A DNA stretch of 64,000 bases, from positions 8,060,001 through 8,124,000 of the forward strand of contig NZ_CP109149.1 of the NCBI RefSeq assembly GCF_035920345.1, written 5' to 3'. The notes under the pieces were generated by a model. The model was not told the DNA's origin, searched no databases, and saw nothing but the letters and a program-made list of their open reading frames with translations. Positions 53,558 through 63,600 of this stretch are shown here, piece after piece. Numbering within the stretch: position 1 is the stretch's first letter; each line of letters begins with the position of its first letter. The position numbers were made by a program, and so were the translations under genes. The DNA comes from Nocardia vinacea. Its GTDB lineage: Bacteria > Actinomycetota > Actinomycetes > Mycobacteriales > Mycobacteriaceae.

Positions 53558-55207
53558 CTACTGCGGACTTCCCGCCATAGCTCGCCGCCCTCGCGGATGT
53601 CCGATATACGTCGCCTCACGCGGAATCGACACCAACGTCAGATCGACCTGAGCAGTCCCGGTCCGCAGCACCACATGGTTCCCGATGGCCCCCGGCTGGT
53701 GGATCGAGAGGTCCGGCCGAGTCGCGGGCCACCCCATCGGATCTCCGGTGACATAAATCGTCGTGACACCGGCGTGCGGTGCGGGTGCCAGCACACCGTC
53801 GACCACTGTCGCGGTGAAACCGGAATCGGATTGATGCGTCTCCACCGCGATCTGCAGCCGCTCCGGATTCCCGATGGTCGTCACCAGGTTCTCCCAGGCA
53901 TGCGTCCGGTCGGTACGGATCAGGATGCGTTCACCGACTGCCAACGCGCGGAACACCAACTGCTGAGCCAGATACAACTCACCGGCCACATAAACCGTCG
54001 AAATACCGGTACCGACAATGCGGACCGCGACACCCTGCCCCTCGTCATCCGAGCCGATGAGCTGACCGCACCCCGACGACGGCAAATGCAGTGCGCTGAT
54101 CACATCGATCGGGTACTCGGTCACCGGGACGGCGTCGTCGAGATTCGGAATGCCCAGCGGCAGATGCGCGAGCAGACCATCGCGCTGCCGCCCGTTCATC
54201 GAGATCAGGCCCTTGAGCTTCGTGCGCTCCGGCAGCTCCCGAGTGGTCAGCCGCCAAGCCGCGCCGATGGTCACCGATTCGGCCGAACTACCGGGACGCA
54301 GCCGCACCGCGACGGTCGTACCGCGCGACGGCGCGACCCACAGCTGCGAGAGCAGATCCGAACCGAGCCGCTTCGGGTCGACCGCACTTCCGATATTCAC
54401 ACTGTTGCCGATCTCGGCATACCGCCAGCGGTGGGTCAGCGTGCGCGGATCGAAGCCCTGCGTGACCTGCAGAACCGCCTTGCGAATCTCGGGTGCGGTA
54501 AGGATGCGTGCGCTGCAGTCAGCGTCCTCGAGGGTGCGCATAATGCGTTGCGTCGCAATGGTTACCGCGCGTGACGCACCCTCACTGCCGCCACCGCGCC
54601 GAGCCGCGGCCTCCGGGCACGCGATCGCGTCGAAACTGATGGCGAGCCACACATTCCGGTGCGCGGTCGCGGGCAGCGGACCCAGCAGCGATTCATAGAT
54701 CTTGCCCGCGGGCGTACCGGAGCGGCTGCGGTGACCGTGGCTGATGATGTCGATACCGCTGAGCAGAATGTCGTGCTGGTTCAGGCATTTCGCCAGTTCC
54801 GGCAGCGGCAGCAGATGCGAGGCGTGCACCGTGGTGCGAGCGATCCGGGTCAGTCCGCCCTTGGGGGCCAGCACCTCGACGACGGCGACAACCCGGCTGC
54901 CGTCCCAGTACAGCCCGAGCGAGCGACCGTCCGAGCCGCGGAAGTCGACGGTATCGCCGAGCTCGTAATCGCCGTGGGTGAGGTAGCGCCACCAGGTGGC
55001 GATCCAATCCAGGATGGTGCGCTTGGCAATCGGGATCAGCGGCGGCAGTCCGGCGACCACCGCGACGCCCAACGCGGGCCAGGCACCGAGCCCGACCAAC
55101 AGGGCGAGCAGTCCGGCAACGAGCCCGATCACCTGCGCGATCAACAGATTCCGCAGTGAGATGCGCCCGAGCAACGGGCGTGGTCCCGCGCCGGCTTGTT
55201 CGGCCAT
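53558..55207 (-). CDS. eccE: EccE, type VII secretion membrane component (locus 2)
   Basis: A 549-residue EccE with two N-terminal membrane helices (LLIAQVIGLVAGLLALLVGL and ALGVAVVAGLPPLIPI, about 19-62) and family landmarks GLYWDGSRVVAVVEVLA, AHRNVWLAISFDA and GTTVAVRLRPGS. ATG 55207 follows GGGGGACGACG. It is divergent from eccB across a 112-base gap, as in locus 1. ESX-4 of M. tuberculosis has no eccE, but M. abscessus ESX-4 does; this locus belongs to the latter kind. Confidence 0.88.
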   Translation of the reverse strand: MAEQAGAGPRPLLGRISLRNLLIAQVIGLVAGLLALLVGLGAWPALGVAVVAGLPPLIPIAKRTILDWIATWWRYLTHGDYELGDTVDFRGSDGRSLGLYWDGSRVVAVVEVLAPKGGLTRIARTTVHASHLLPLPELAKCLNQHDILLSGIDIISHGHRSRSGTPAGKIYESLLGPLPATAHRNVWLAISFDAIACPEAAARRGGGSEGASRAVTIATQRIMRTLEDADCSARILTAPEIRKAVLQVTQGFDPRTLTHRWRYAEIGNSVNIGSAVDPKRLGSDLLSQLWVAPSRGTTVAVRLRPGSSAESVTIGAAWRLTTRELPERTKLKGLISMNGRQRDGLLAHLPLGIPNLDDAVPVTEYPIDVISALHLPSSGCGQLIGSDDEGQGVAVRIVGTGISTVYVAGELYLAQQLVFRALAVGERILIRTDRTHAWENLVTTIGNPERLQIAVETHQSDSGFTATVVDGVLAPAPHAGVTTIYVTGDPMGWPATRPDLSIHQPGAIGNHVVLRTGTAQVDLTLVSIPREATYIGHPRGRRAMAGSPQ

Positions 55208-55319
55208 CGTCGTCCCCCAAGTACCCGGTATCGGCCGTATCGCAGCGGCCGAGCTGAACAATAGTCCTCGGGAACTGTACTGTGTTCCGCGAACGCGAGC
55301 ATTGTTCGGGGAGGGAAAC

Positions 55320-56807
55320 ATGCCTTCAAAACCCACTACACGCTGGCAGGTGAGCGGCTACCGCTTCCTGGTCCGGCGGATGGAACACGCGCTGGTCCGA
55401 CGGGACGTGCGAATGTTGCACGATCCGATGCGCTCTCAGTCCCGCGCCTACGCGGCGGGATTGATCATGGCGATCGTGGTGCTGGCCGGTTGTGGCGTGC
55501 TCGCACTGCTGCGTCCGCAGGACAAGATCGGCAGCAACAAGATCCTGATCGGCAAGGAATCCGGCGCCGTCTACGTGATGATCAACGATGTGGTGCATCC
55601 GACGCTGAATCTCGCATCGGCTCGGTTGGCCGCGGGATCGCCGGAAAAGGCCGTCATAGTCAAGGAATCCGAGATCGGCAAGAAGGCGCGCGGCCAGCTG
55701 ATCGGCATTCCGGGTGCACCCTCCTCGCTGCGCTTCGACAAGGACGGCAAGGGCCGGATCTGGACCGTCTGCGATCAGCTGAAGGTCGACGGCAGCAAGG
55801 ACCTCACCACCTCGGTGCTCGCTGGAAGTCTCTCGCTCGGCGAGAAGGCCTCGGTGATGGGTAGGGACCGGGCGCTGCTGGTGCAGGGCAAGGACTCGGC
55901 GTATCTGGTCTACGAGGGCAAGCGCGCCCGCGTCGACCTCAAGGACCGCGCTGTCACCGACGCATTGAAGATCACCGGCGCGACCGCCCGGCCGATAGGT
56001 GAGGGTCTGCTCAATACGATTCCCGAAGTGCTGCCGATCATTCCGCCCAAGATCGATAATCCGGGCGGGTCGGTGAGTTACTCGGTCGGCAACCACCGGA
56101 TCGGCGAAGTCGTGCATGTGCCCGCGCAGCCCAATACTGAATACGTTGTGCTGCAAGACGGTCTGCAGCAGATCTCATCGGTGACCGCCGAGATCATCCG
56201 CGGCCGATACCGCTCGACGTCCAGCAACGACGTCGTCGATCAGACCGACAAGACCTACGCGCCGGTGTCGAACGCACTGCTGGTCGATGCGTATCCGCAG
56301 GTCGTACCGTCCATCGTCGACTACAAGGACCAGCCGGTGAGCTGCTTGTCCTGGAAGCCGCTGGCCGCCGCCGCGGACAATAAGGACGGCGGCAATCGCG
56401 CCGAACTGACGGTGCTCACCGGTGTGGCCCTGCCGATTCCGGACAACGCCAAACTCGTACCGCTGGCTCAGGCGGACGGCTCCGGCGCCAACGCCGATTC
56501 GGTCTACATCCCGCCTGCCACCGGTGCTTTCGTCCAAACCACCGGCATCGAACCCGACAGCCGTCGCAAGGACAGCAAGTTCTACATCGCCGACACCGGT
56601 GTCCGCTACGGCGTCAAGGACTCCGACGCCGAAAAGGCGCTCGGCATGGACTCGGATTCGGGCACTAAGGCCGAACCAGCACCGTGGCCGATCGTCGGCC
56701 TCCTCGCGGCCGGTCCGAGCCTGTCCCGCGCGGATGCCATGGTCGCCCACGACGGCGTCGCCGCAGACCCGTCACCCTCGAAATCACCTGTCGCCTCGGC
56801 GAATTGA
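55320..56807 (+). CDS. eccB: EccB, type VII secretion membrane component (locus 2)
   Basis: A 495-residue EccB: cytosolic VSGYRFLVRRMEHALVRRDV and MLHDPMRSQ, a membrane helix at about 43-63, and an extracytoplasmic part with the Cys pair in TVCDQL and VSCLSW. ATG 55320 follows GAGGGAAAC. Its stop is one base away from the convergent potassium channel gene. It is similar throughout to EccB of locus 1 but has a different charged linker in the first periplasmic module. Confidence 0.95.
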   Translation: MPSKPTTRWQVSGYRFLVRRMEHALVRRDVRMLHDPMRSQSRAYAAGLIMAIVVLAGCGVLALLRPQDKIGSNKILIGKESGAVYVMINDVVHPTLNLASARLAAGSPEKAVIVKESEIGKKARGQLIGIPGAPSSLRFDKDGKGRIWTVCDQLKVDGSKDLTTSVLAGSLSLGEKASVMGRDRALLVQGKDSAYLVYEGKRARVDLKDRAVTDALKITGATARPIGEGLLNTIPEVLPIIPPKIDNPGGSVSYSVGNHRIGEVVHVPAQPNTEYVVLQDGLQQISSVTAEIIRGRYRSTSSNDVVDQTDKTYAPVSNALLVDAYPQVVPSIVDYKDQPVSCLSWKPLAAAADNKDGGNRAELTVLTGVALPIPDNAKLVPLAQADGSGANADSVYIPPATGAFVQTTGIEPDSRRKDSKFYIADTGVRYGVKDSDAEKALGMDSDSGTKAEPAPWPIVGLLAAGPSLSRADAMVAHDGVAADPSPSKSPVASAN

Positions 56808-56808
56808 G

Positions 56809-57567
56809 CTAGTCCTCGGACATCGAGGCCGCGCGCAACTCGGCGACTTCGCTTCGTAGCGCGCGGATTTCGTCGACCAGCATCGTGATCTCCACTTCGG
56901 TGCGGTCGGCGGTAACCTCGGCGGCCTTCAGCTGGTCCATCACCCAGCTGGTTGTGGTACCGATGGCGAAGCTGATCAGGCCGATGCCGAGCGTCATCAG
57001 GATCAGCGCGATCATGCGGCCCTGCACGGTCACTGGATACACATCGCCGTAGCCGACCGTGGTCACCGACACCATGGACCACCACAGGGCGTCGCCGAAG
57101 TTGTGGATCTTGCTGTCGGGTGCGCCGTATTCGGCATCGAAGAACGCCAGACTGCACAGCACCAGCGTTAGTGCCGAACTGGTGCCGACGAATATCGCGA
57201 GACGGGCACGCGTCACCCGATTGCGGTTGAGCTGATCGAGCACCAACAGCGCCGCCCGCAGCAACCGCACCGGACGGAACGGCGGCAACAGCACGATCAA
57301 CAGCTCCAGCGGATGTGTGCGCACGAACCGCCAGCGATCGGTGGACAGCCATGTCCGGATGCCGAAGTCCGCGACGAATGCCGCCCAGATAATGATGTCG
57401 ACCCGCTCGAGCCAGGCATCGAGTCGCGGTGACGCTCCGGTATCCAGCACATGCCAGGCGTAGACACCGATGAAGAGCACAGCGAGCACCAGCATTGGGA
57501 TGCCGGTCGTGCGTTCCCAGGATTGTCTACGGCTCGGTTGTCCGCCGTCGTGTTGTACTGCGTGCAT
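56809..57567 (-). CDS. Potassium channel protein
   Basis: A 252-residue channel of the voltage-gated-like kind: helices at about 23-43, 58-72, 85-110 and 125-145, a pore helix and the filter TVGYGD (about 170), a final helix (ALILMTLGIGLISFAIG) and a C-terminal coiled coil (about 215-245) that should tetramerise it. The Arg-bearing S4 segment is PVRLLRAALLVLDQL. It sits inside the ESX locus between eccB and mycP but has no known part in secretion. Confidence 0.88.
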   Translation of the reverse strand: MHAVQHDGGQPSRRQSWERTTGIPMLVLAVLFIGVYAWHVLDTGASPRLDAWLERVDIIIWAAFVADFGIRTWLSTDRWRFVRTHPLELLIVLLPPFRPVRLLRAALLVLDQLNRNRVTRARLAIFVGTSSALTLVLCSLAFFDAEYGAPDSKIHNFGDALWWSMVSVTTVGYGDVYPVTVQGRMIALILMTLGIGLISFAIGTTTSWVMDQLKAAEVTADRTEVEITMLVDEIRALRSEVAELRAASMSED

Positions 57568-57627
57568 GGGAACTACCTGTATCGATCGGGTGCGACACCC
57601 TATGTACCGCCGTTTGCCACGAAGACG

Positions 57628-59034
57628 CTACATATCGTCCGACTTGACGCCGAACCGGCGGCGGATCGGAAACGAGGCGAGGTAGCCGAGCACCAAAGCG
57701 GTCCCGATGATCCCGGTGCCGATCAGCGCGACATTGCGGGCCCGATTGTCCGGCGGCGGCGCCGGTTTCGGCACCGCGAGCTGGGCGCTCTTGGCCGGGC
57801 TCGGCCGCTTGGGCGGCAGTGCCGTGCTGCCCACCTCATCGGTCAGCGCCGCGACCGGATCGACCGCGCCGTAGCCGATATACGGACTCCACCCCTCGGC
57901 GGGCGCGTGCGCGGTGGCCTGCATCCGCTTGACCACATCCAACGCACTCATATCTGGAAAGCGGGCCCGTACCAGTGCGACCACACCGGATACCAGCGGC
58001 GTCGCGAAGCTCGTACCGCTCATCGCCTGCTGCTGCCCTTGCTGATTCACGGTGCCGGTCGCGGTCCCGGTCCCGCGCGGGTCGAGCGAAACCATATTCT
58101 CGCCCGGCGCAGCCACACTCACCCATGGCCCGGGCACCGTGAACTTCGACGGTGCGCCGTTCGAATCGATCGAGCCCACCGAGAGCACATAGTCGTCCCA
58201 GCGCGCCGGGCTCACATTGACCTTGACATTGCTCCACGGATCGGCGGCCGGATTGACCGGATCGATGATCTGCTGTTCGGTCTTGCAGGAGCCGTCCTGG
58301 TTTCCGGCCGCCACGACCACGACCACGTTCTTCTCCAGCGTCGCGTATCGCACTGCCGCGCCGATGGATCCGTCGACGTCATTGGACGAGCCGCACCACA
58401 CCTCGGAGATATTGATGACGCCGACGCCGGCATCGGCCGCGCGCCGGATCGCCGAGGCCATGGTGGCCAGATTGCCGTAGCCCTCGGGCAGGTCGTCGGG
58501 ATTCCGTTCCCTGGACCGGCCTTCCTTCTGATACATCTTGCTGGTTTGACGGATGGTCATGATGCGTGCTTCCGGCGCGACACCGGAGAATCCCTGCCCG
58601 TCGATCTTCGAAGCGGCGATCAAGCCCGCGACAAAGGTGCCGTGCCCGTCGCAGTCCTCGGTGCCGTCGCCCGAGTTCGCCACGAAGTCGCCACCGGCGA
58701 TCAGACCCGGCAACCGGGGATGCCGCGCGACACCGGTATCGATGACCGCGACGGTCTGGCCCTCACCCTTGGAGAACCGCCACGCGCTTTCCAGATCGAG
58801 GGAGCGCTGCGCGGTGGGAATCGTCGCGCCCTCACCACCGGACACCGTATTCGAGCAATCGGAATTCGCTGGCCGCTCGGTCTTTTCGGGTGGTGCGGCC
58901 GGATCGCCCGCAGGCAGCAGCCCCGGATTCACCGCGGGCGGGTGATCCGCGGAAGCAGCACCGGCCCCTAGCCCCAGCGACGCGCTCAGGCCCAACGCCA
59001 CGGCTGCCGCCGCGACGCGCATCTGCCTGTTCAC
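57628..59034 (-). CDS. mycP: Mycosin, membrane-anchored subtilisin protease (locus 2)
   Basis: A 468-residue mycosin: signal peptide (MRVAAAAVALGLSASLGLG, cleavage near SADHP), triad Asp in AVIDTGVARHPRLPG (about 98), His in DCDGHGTFVAG (about 128), Ser in GTSFATPLVSG (about 341), C-terminal membrane helix (NVALIGTGIIGTALVLGYLA) and basic cytosolic end. GTG 59034 overlaps the eccD stop by four bases (GTGA); an ATG four codons later is also possible. The frame stays open far upstream inside eccD, but that part is out of frame with a real gene. Confidence 0.93.
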   Translation of the reverse strand: MNRQMRVAAAAVALGLSASLGLGAGAASADHPPAVNPGLLPAGDPAAPPEKTERPANSDCSNTVSGGEGATIPTAQRSLDLESAWRFSKGEGQTVAVIDTGVARHPRLPGLIAGGDFVANSGDGTEDCDGHGTFVAGLIAASKIDGQGFSGVAPEARIMTIRQTSKMYQKEGRSRERNPDDLPEGYGNLATMASAIRRAADAGVGVINISEVWCGSSNDVDGSIGAAVRYATLEKNVVVVVAAGNQDGSCKTEQQIIDPVNPAADPWSNVKVNVSPARWDDYVLSVGSIDSNGAPSKFTVPGPWVSVAAPGENMVSLDPRGTGTATGTVNQQGQQQAMSGTSFATPLVSGVVALVRARFPDMSALDVVKRMQATAHAPAEGWSPYIGYGAVDPVAALTDEVGSTALPPKRPSPAKSAQLAVPKPAPPPDNRARNVALIGTGIIGTALVLGYLASFPIRRRFGVKSDDM

Positions 59035-60497
59035 AGCCCGCGAACAAGCGAGTAGAGCGAGGCCACCCAGAACACCAGCGGCAGCACGGCGGCCACGAAC
59101 GCGTACTCGAGCAATTCGACGCCACGGCGCATCGGCGGTGTCGCGGACTGGTTCGGAATGATGATGCCGAGAATCAACGCTGCGACCAGCACCACCATTG
59201 CCGCACCGAAGACGGCCAGCGGCTGCTCCATGCCGACGGCGACGCCGACCATCATGATCAGCACGATCGACGCGCCGCCCGCGATCAGCACCACGGCCTG
59301 TTCGGCGCCCGCGTAGGTCCGGCTGCGGAACATCAGCACCGCCGCGGTCACCAGCGCCAGCGCGATACCCGGCCAATACGGATCCTCCGCACCGGGGTCG
59401 GCGCCCGCCAACGCACCCGCTACCGAGAGCAGTGTGGTCGCCGAGACGAGTCCGGCCAGGTACATCCGGGCCCGCTCCGACTTCACCCGCAGCGCATCCA
59501 TTGTCGGCAGCGCGCGGTGATCGTCCGGATCGTCCTCGGTCGGGTCGATCGGGGTGCCGGGGGAGGGTACCGGCGGCAGCGGCAGCTTGGCGAGCAGCAT
59601 CGAAACCCGCGGCGCGAGTGAGAGACCCGCGAGCCCGAGCGCGGCCACGACGGCGCCGATGGCCTTCTCCGGCTGGTCGGTGAGCACGCCGACCAGCGCG
59701 GCCGGTACCGCGTATACCGCGAGCGTGGCCGCGCCGATGAACAGCGCGAGTCCGACGCCGGTGACACGCCATGCGAGAACCGCTGTCGCGCCGACCAATA
59801 CCGAACCGAGCAGCAGATGCGCCCAGCCGTAATCGTCCGGCACGTAAAGCATTCCGGCGGTGAACGCGGCGGGCAGCGCACAGCCGCCGAGCACCAGCGC
59901 GGTCGATGTATCGCCGTACATCCTGCTGAGCACCATGCCCGCGACCACCAGCAGAATCGCCACGGTCAACGCGAGCGAACCGCTGATCCAGCCCGGCAGT
60001 GCGTCTTTGGACAGCAAAAGACCGAGGCAGCCGACGATCATGGTGAGTGCGGCGAGCACCGAACCGGTGATCCGCGCGATCTTCGGGGTCCAGCTGCGGT
60101 AGTGATCGGCGTCGGCGATCGCGACGTTGTACATGATGTCGTCGAACAGCGGCGTCGGCGCGGTATGCGAGGCGCTCTCCAACATGAGCAGCTCGCCGTC
60201 GCGCACACCGTGCTCGCCGAGGCTCAGCGAATTGGAGAACGGCGGATGGCCGATTCGGGCCAGCACCCATTCGGCGGGCTCGTAGCGCTCGCCCTCATTG
60301 TCGAAATCGTTGGTGCGGCTGTGTTGAGCGACCATATCGACGACACTCGGAATCACCAGCGCGACCGGCACATCGACCGGAATCGCCATATCCACCTGGG
60401 TGTGCTTCGCAAGAATCGTGACCCGGGCAAGGTCGGGCGCACGGACGATGCCGCGCGAGGATTCTTCGTCGATGTGGTCAAGTCGCGCGTGCGTCAA
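59031..60497 (-). CDS. eccD: EccD, type VII secretion channel subunit (locus 2)
   Basis: A 488-residue EccD with a ubiquitin-like N-terminus (about 20-110; RVTILAKHTQVDMAIPVDVP) and about eleven membrane helices from residue 135 on. TTG 60497, preceded by GGGGGA, is the likely start, as in locus 1; a start further upstream would add an Arg-rich leader. Coupled to mycP by a four-base overlap. It is divergent from eccC across about 175 bases. Confidence 0.9.
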   Translation of the reverse strand: MTHARLDHIDEESSRGIVRAPDLARVTILAKHTQVDMAIPVDVPVALVIPSVVDMVAQHSRTNDFDNEGERYEPAEWVLARIGHPPFSNSLSLGEHGVRDGELLMLESASHTAPTPLFDDIMYNVAIADADHYRSWTPKIARITGSVLAALTMIVGCLGLLLSKDALPGWISGSLALTVAILLVVAGMVLSRMYGDTSTALVLGGCALPAAFTAGMLYVPDDYGWAHLLLGSVLVGATAVLAWRVTGVGLALFIGAATLAVYAVPAALVGVLTDQPEKAIGAVVAALGLAGLSLAPRVSMLLAKLPLPPVPSPGTPIDPTEDDPDDHRALPTMDALRVKSERARMYLAGLVSATTLLSVAGALAGADPGAEDPYWPGIALALVTAAVLMFRSRTYAGAEQAVVLIAGGASIVLIMMVGVAVGMEQPLAVFGAAMVVLVAALILGIIIPNQSATPPMRRGVELLEYAFVAAVLPLVFWVASLYSLVRGL

Positions 60498-60671
60498 GCT
60501 TCCCCCAACTCGGTCTCTACCTCGTATTTCCGTGTCCCGTGAGCGAGGGGGCCGAGCTTGCGAACCCACCGTTCGGGCAGCAGAATGCTGGTCGAACTGT
60601 ACGACATGTCAGCTGTGCCCTCTACACTGAGGCCGAAAAAGTGCAGCTTGCGAAGAGGGGGATCTCGTCCG

Positions 60672-63600
60672 ATGAGTACCGTCCGGTTCCAGCGGCGTGC
60701 GCGTCGCGAGATGCCGCGCTCGCCAGGGGGCGAGGTCACGCTGCAGCCGCCGCCCGAAATCCCAAGGGTGACACCGGGCAGCCTGGTATCGAAGCTGATG
60801 CCGGTCGTGATGGTCGTCGGCATGGTCGGCATGATGGCGCTGCTGTTCACGCAGGGCGGCAGCATCGCGTCGAATCCGATGAGCATGATGTTCCCGATGA
60901 TGATGGTCGTCTCCATGGTCGGCATGTTCGCCGGTCAGGGCGGCGGCAAGGGACAGAAGGCGGCCGAGGCGAACGAGGACCGCAAGGACTACCTGCGCTA
61001 CCTCGATCAGGTCCGAAAGGACGTCGACCAGACCGCCACGCAGCAGCGCGCTTCCGTCGAATGGAGCCATCCGGAGCCGGCCCTGATCTGGATGCTGGCC
61101 GGAACTTCCCGCATGTGGGAACGCCGCGCCGGGGACAAGGATTTCTGCCACGCCCGCATCGGCATCGGCGGACAGCGCCTGGCCACCCGTCTGGTCGCGC
61201 CGGAGACCGGTCCTGTCGAGGAATTGGAGCCGATCGCGGCGGTTTCGCTGCGTCGCTTCGTGCGCGCGCACTCCACGGTTCCGGATCTGCCGACCGCGAT
61301 CGCGGTCAAGGGTTTCGCGACCATCGCACTGGACGGCGACCGCGCCGAGGCCCGCGATATGACCCGCGCAATGCTGTTGCAGCTGTGCATGTTCCAGGCG
61401 CCCGACCAGGTGCTCATCGCCGTCGTATGCGGCCCGGATACTGCCCGCGAATGGGCGTGGACCAAGTGGCTGCCGCACACCCAGCATCCGGACGCGCAGG
61501 ACGGCATCGGCACCCAGCGCATGTTCTACGGCTCGATCCGGGAGGCCACCGCGGGCCTGCATCCGTTGCTGGCCAACCGCGTTCGCTACTCCCGTAACCA
61601 ACCCGCCAACGCCAACCTGGTGCACATCGTCATTGTCGTCGACGGCGGTCTGCTCGAAGCCGAAGAAGACCAACTTCGCGAATCCGGTTACGAGGGCGTG
61701 ACCATCATCGACTTATGCGGCTACGCACCGCGTTTGGCGGTTTCGCGCGGCATCAAGATGGTGGTCGAGAACGGTGAATGCGTCGGTCGCGGCGCCACCG
61801 GCAACCAGGAGCGTTTCGCGCTGATCGACCGGATCAGCCCGCAGCAGGCCCAGCAGGTCGCTCGCCGACTCGCGCCGTACCGCGCCGCAACCCAGCGCAG
61901 CAGCGATGTCGAAAACGATGACGCCGACGTGATCTCGACCTGGACCCAGCTGATGAAGCTCGGCGATATCGGCACATTCAACCCCGAGCACGCCTGGCGT
62001 CCCCGCTACGGCCGCGAGCGGCTGCGCGTGCCCTTCGGTGTCGGCGCGGACGGCGCGCCCATCGAACTCGATATCAAGGAAGCCGCCGAAAGCGGTATGG
62101 GCCCGCACGGATTGTGCATCGGCGCAACCGGTTCCGGTAAGTCGGAATTCCTGCGCACCCTGGTGCTCAGCCTGCTGGCCACGCATTCGCCGGACCAGCT
62201 GAACCTGGTGCTCGTCGACTTCAAGGGTGGTGCGACCTTCCTCGGCTTGGACGGCGTACCGCATGTCGCGGCCGTCATCACCAACCTCGAAGAGGAAGCC
62301 GACCTCGTCGACCGTATGCGCGACGCCCTGGCCGGTGAGATGAACCGCCGCCAGGAAGTGTTGCGCCAGGCGGGCAACTTCGCCAACGTCTCCGAATACG
62401 AGAAGGCGCGCGCCGCCGGTGCCGACCTCGACCCGCTGCCCGCACTGTTCGTTGTCCTCGACGAGTTCTCCGAATTGCTCACCCAGCACCCGGATTTCGC
62501 CGAACTGTTCGTGATGATCGGCCGCCTCGGCCGCTCGCTGCACGTGCACCTGCTGCTGGCCTCGCAGCGCCTCGAAGAAGGCAAGCTGAAAGGTCTGGAG
62601 AGCCACCTCTCCTACCGCATCGGTTTGAAGACCTTCTCCGCCAACGAATCCCGTCAGGTCCTCGGCGTCCCCGACGCCTACAATCTGCCCGGCATCCCCG
62701 GCGGTGGTTACCTCAAGTCCGACTCCGGCGAGATCCAGCGCTTCCAGGCCTCCTACGTCTCCGGCCCTTACGTCGGCGGCGGCTCCCAGCGCGAGGTCAC
62801 CCAAGCCGGTGTCGCGGGCGGCGAAATCGACATCAAGGCACGCCCTTTCACTGCCACCCATGTCGACTTCCGCGCCATCGACCGGGTCCCGCTGCCGTCC
62901 GAGCCGACGCACGATCCCGAACCGCAGTCCGAGGACGGCGAACAGATCTCCAACCTCAATATGCTGGCCTCCCGCATCCGCGGCCACGGCCGCGCGGCCC
63001 ACGAGATCTGGCTCCCGCCATTGGAAGAGGCCCCCACCCTCGACCAACTCATCCCGCGCAGTGTGCTCACCGGCGAGTACTCCGCCGTCGCCACCCTGCG
63101 TGCGCCCATGGGCATCGTCGACCGCCCCTACGACCAGCGTCGTGACCCCTTCGTCGTGGACCTGTCGGGTTCACGAGGCAATGTGGCGGTCGTCGGTGGC
63201 CCGCAGTCGGGTAAGTCGACGGCTCTGCGCACCATGATCATGGCCCTGTCCCTCACCCACACGGCCGAACAGGTGCAGTTCTACTGCCTCGACTTCGGTG
63301 GCGGCACCATGGCCAGCCTCGAAGGCCTGCCGCACGTGGGTTCGGTGGCCAGCCGTCTCGACGAGGACAAGGTCCGCCGCACCATCGCCGAAATGACCAC
63401 CATCGTCCGCCAGCGCGAAGCGCGGTTCCGTCAACTCGGTATCGAGTCGATGACCGAATTCCGCCGCCTCCGTGCCATGGACCCGGCGAGCAGCCCCGCC
63501 GCAGCCGGTGCGCACGAGGACCCCTTCGGCGATGTCTTCCTGGTCATCGACGGCTTCGGCTCGATTCGGCAGGACTTCGACCCCCTCGAACAGCCCATCA

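Noticed and set aside
52418..54574. A 718-codon open frame on the plus strand
   Set aside because: It crosses the NmrA-type gene, the FMN reductase gene (in another frame) and eccE, and is compositionally biased; no motif is recognisable.
59035..60270. An N-terminal extension of the second mycosin gene
   Set aside because: The frame is open but overlaps eccD in another phase; the signal peptide and the GTGA overlap fix the start at 59034.
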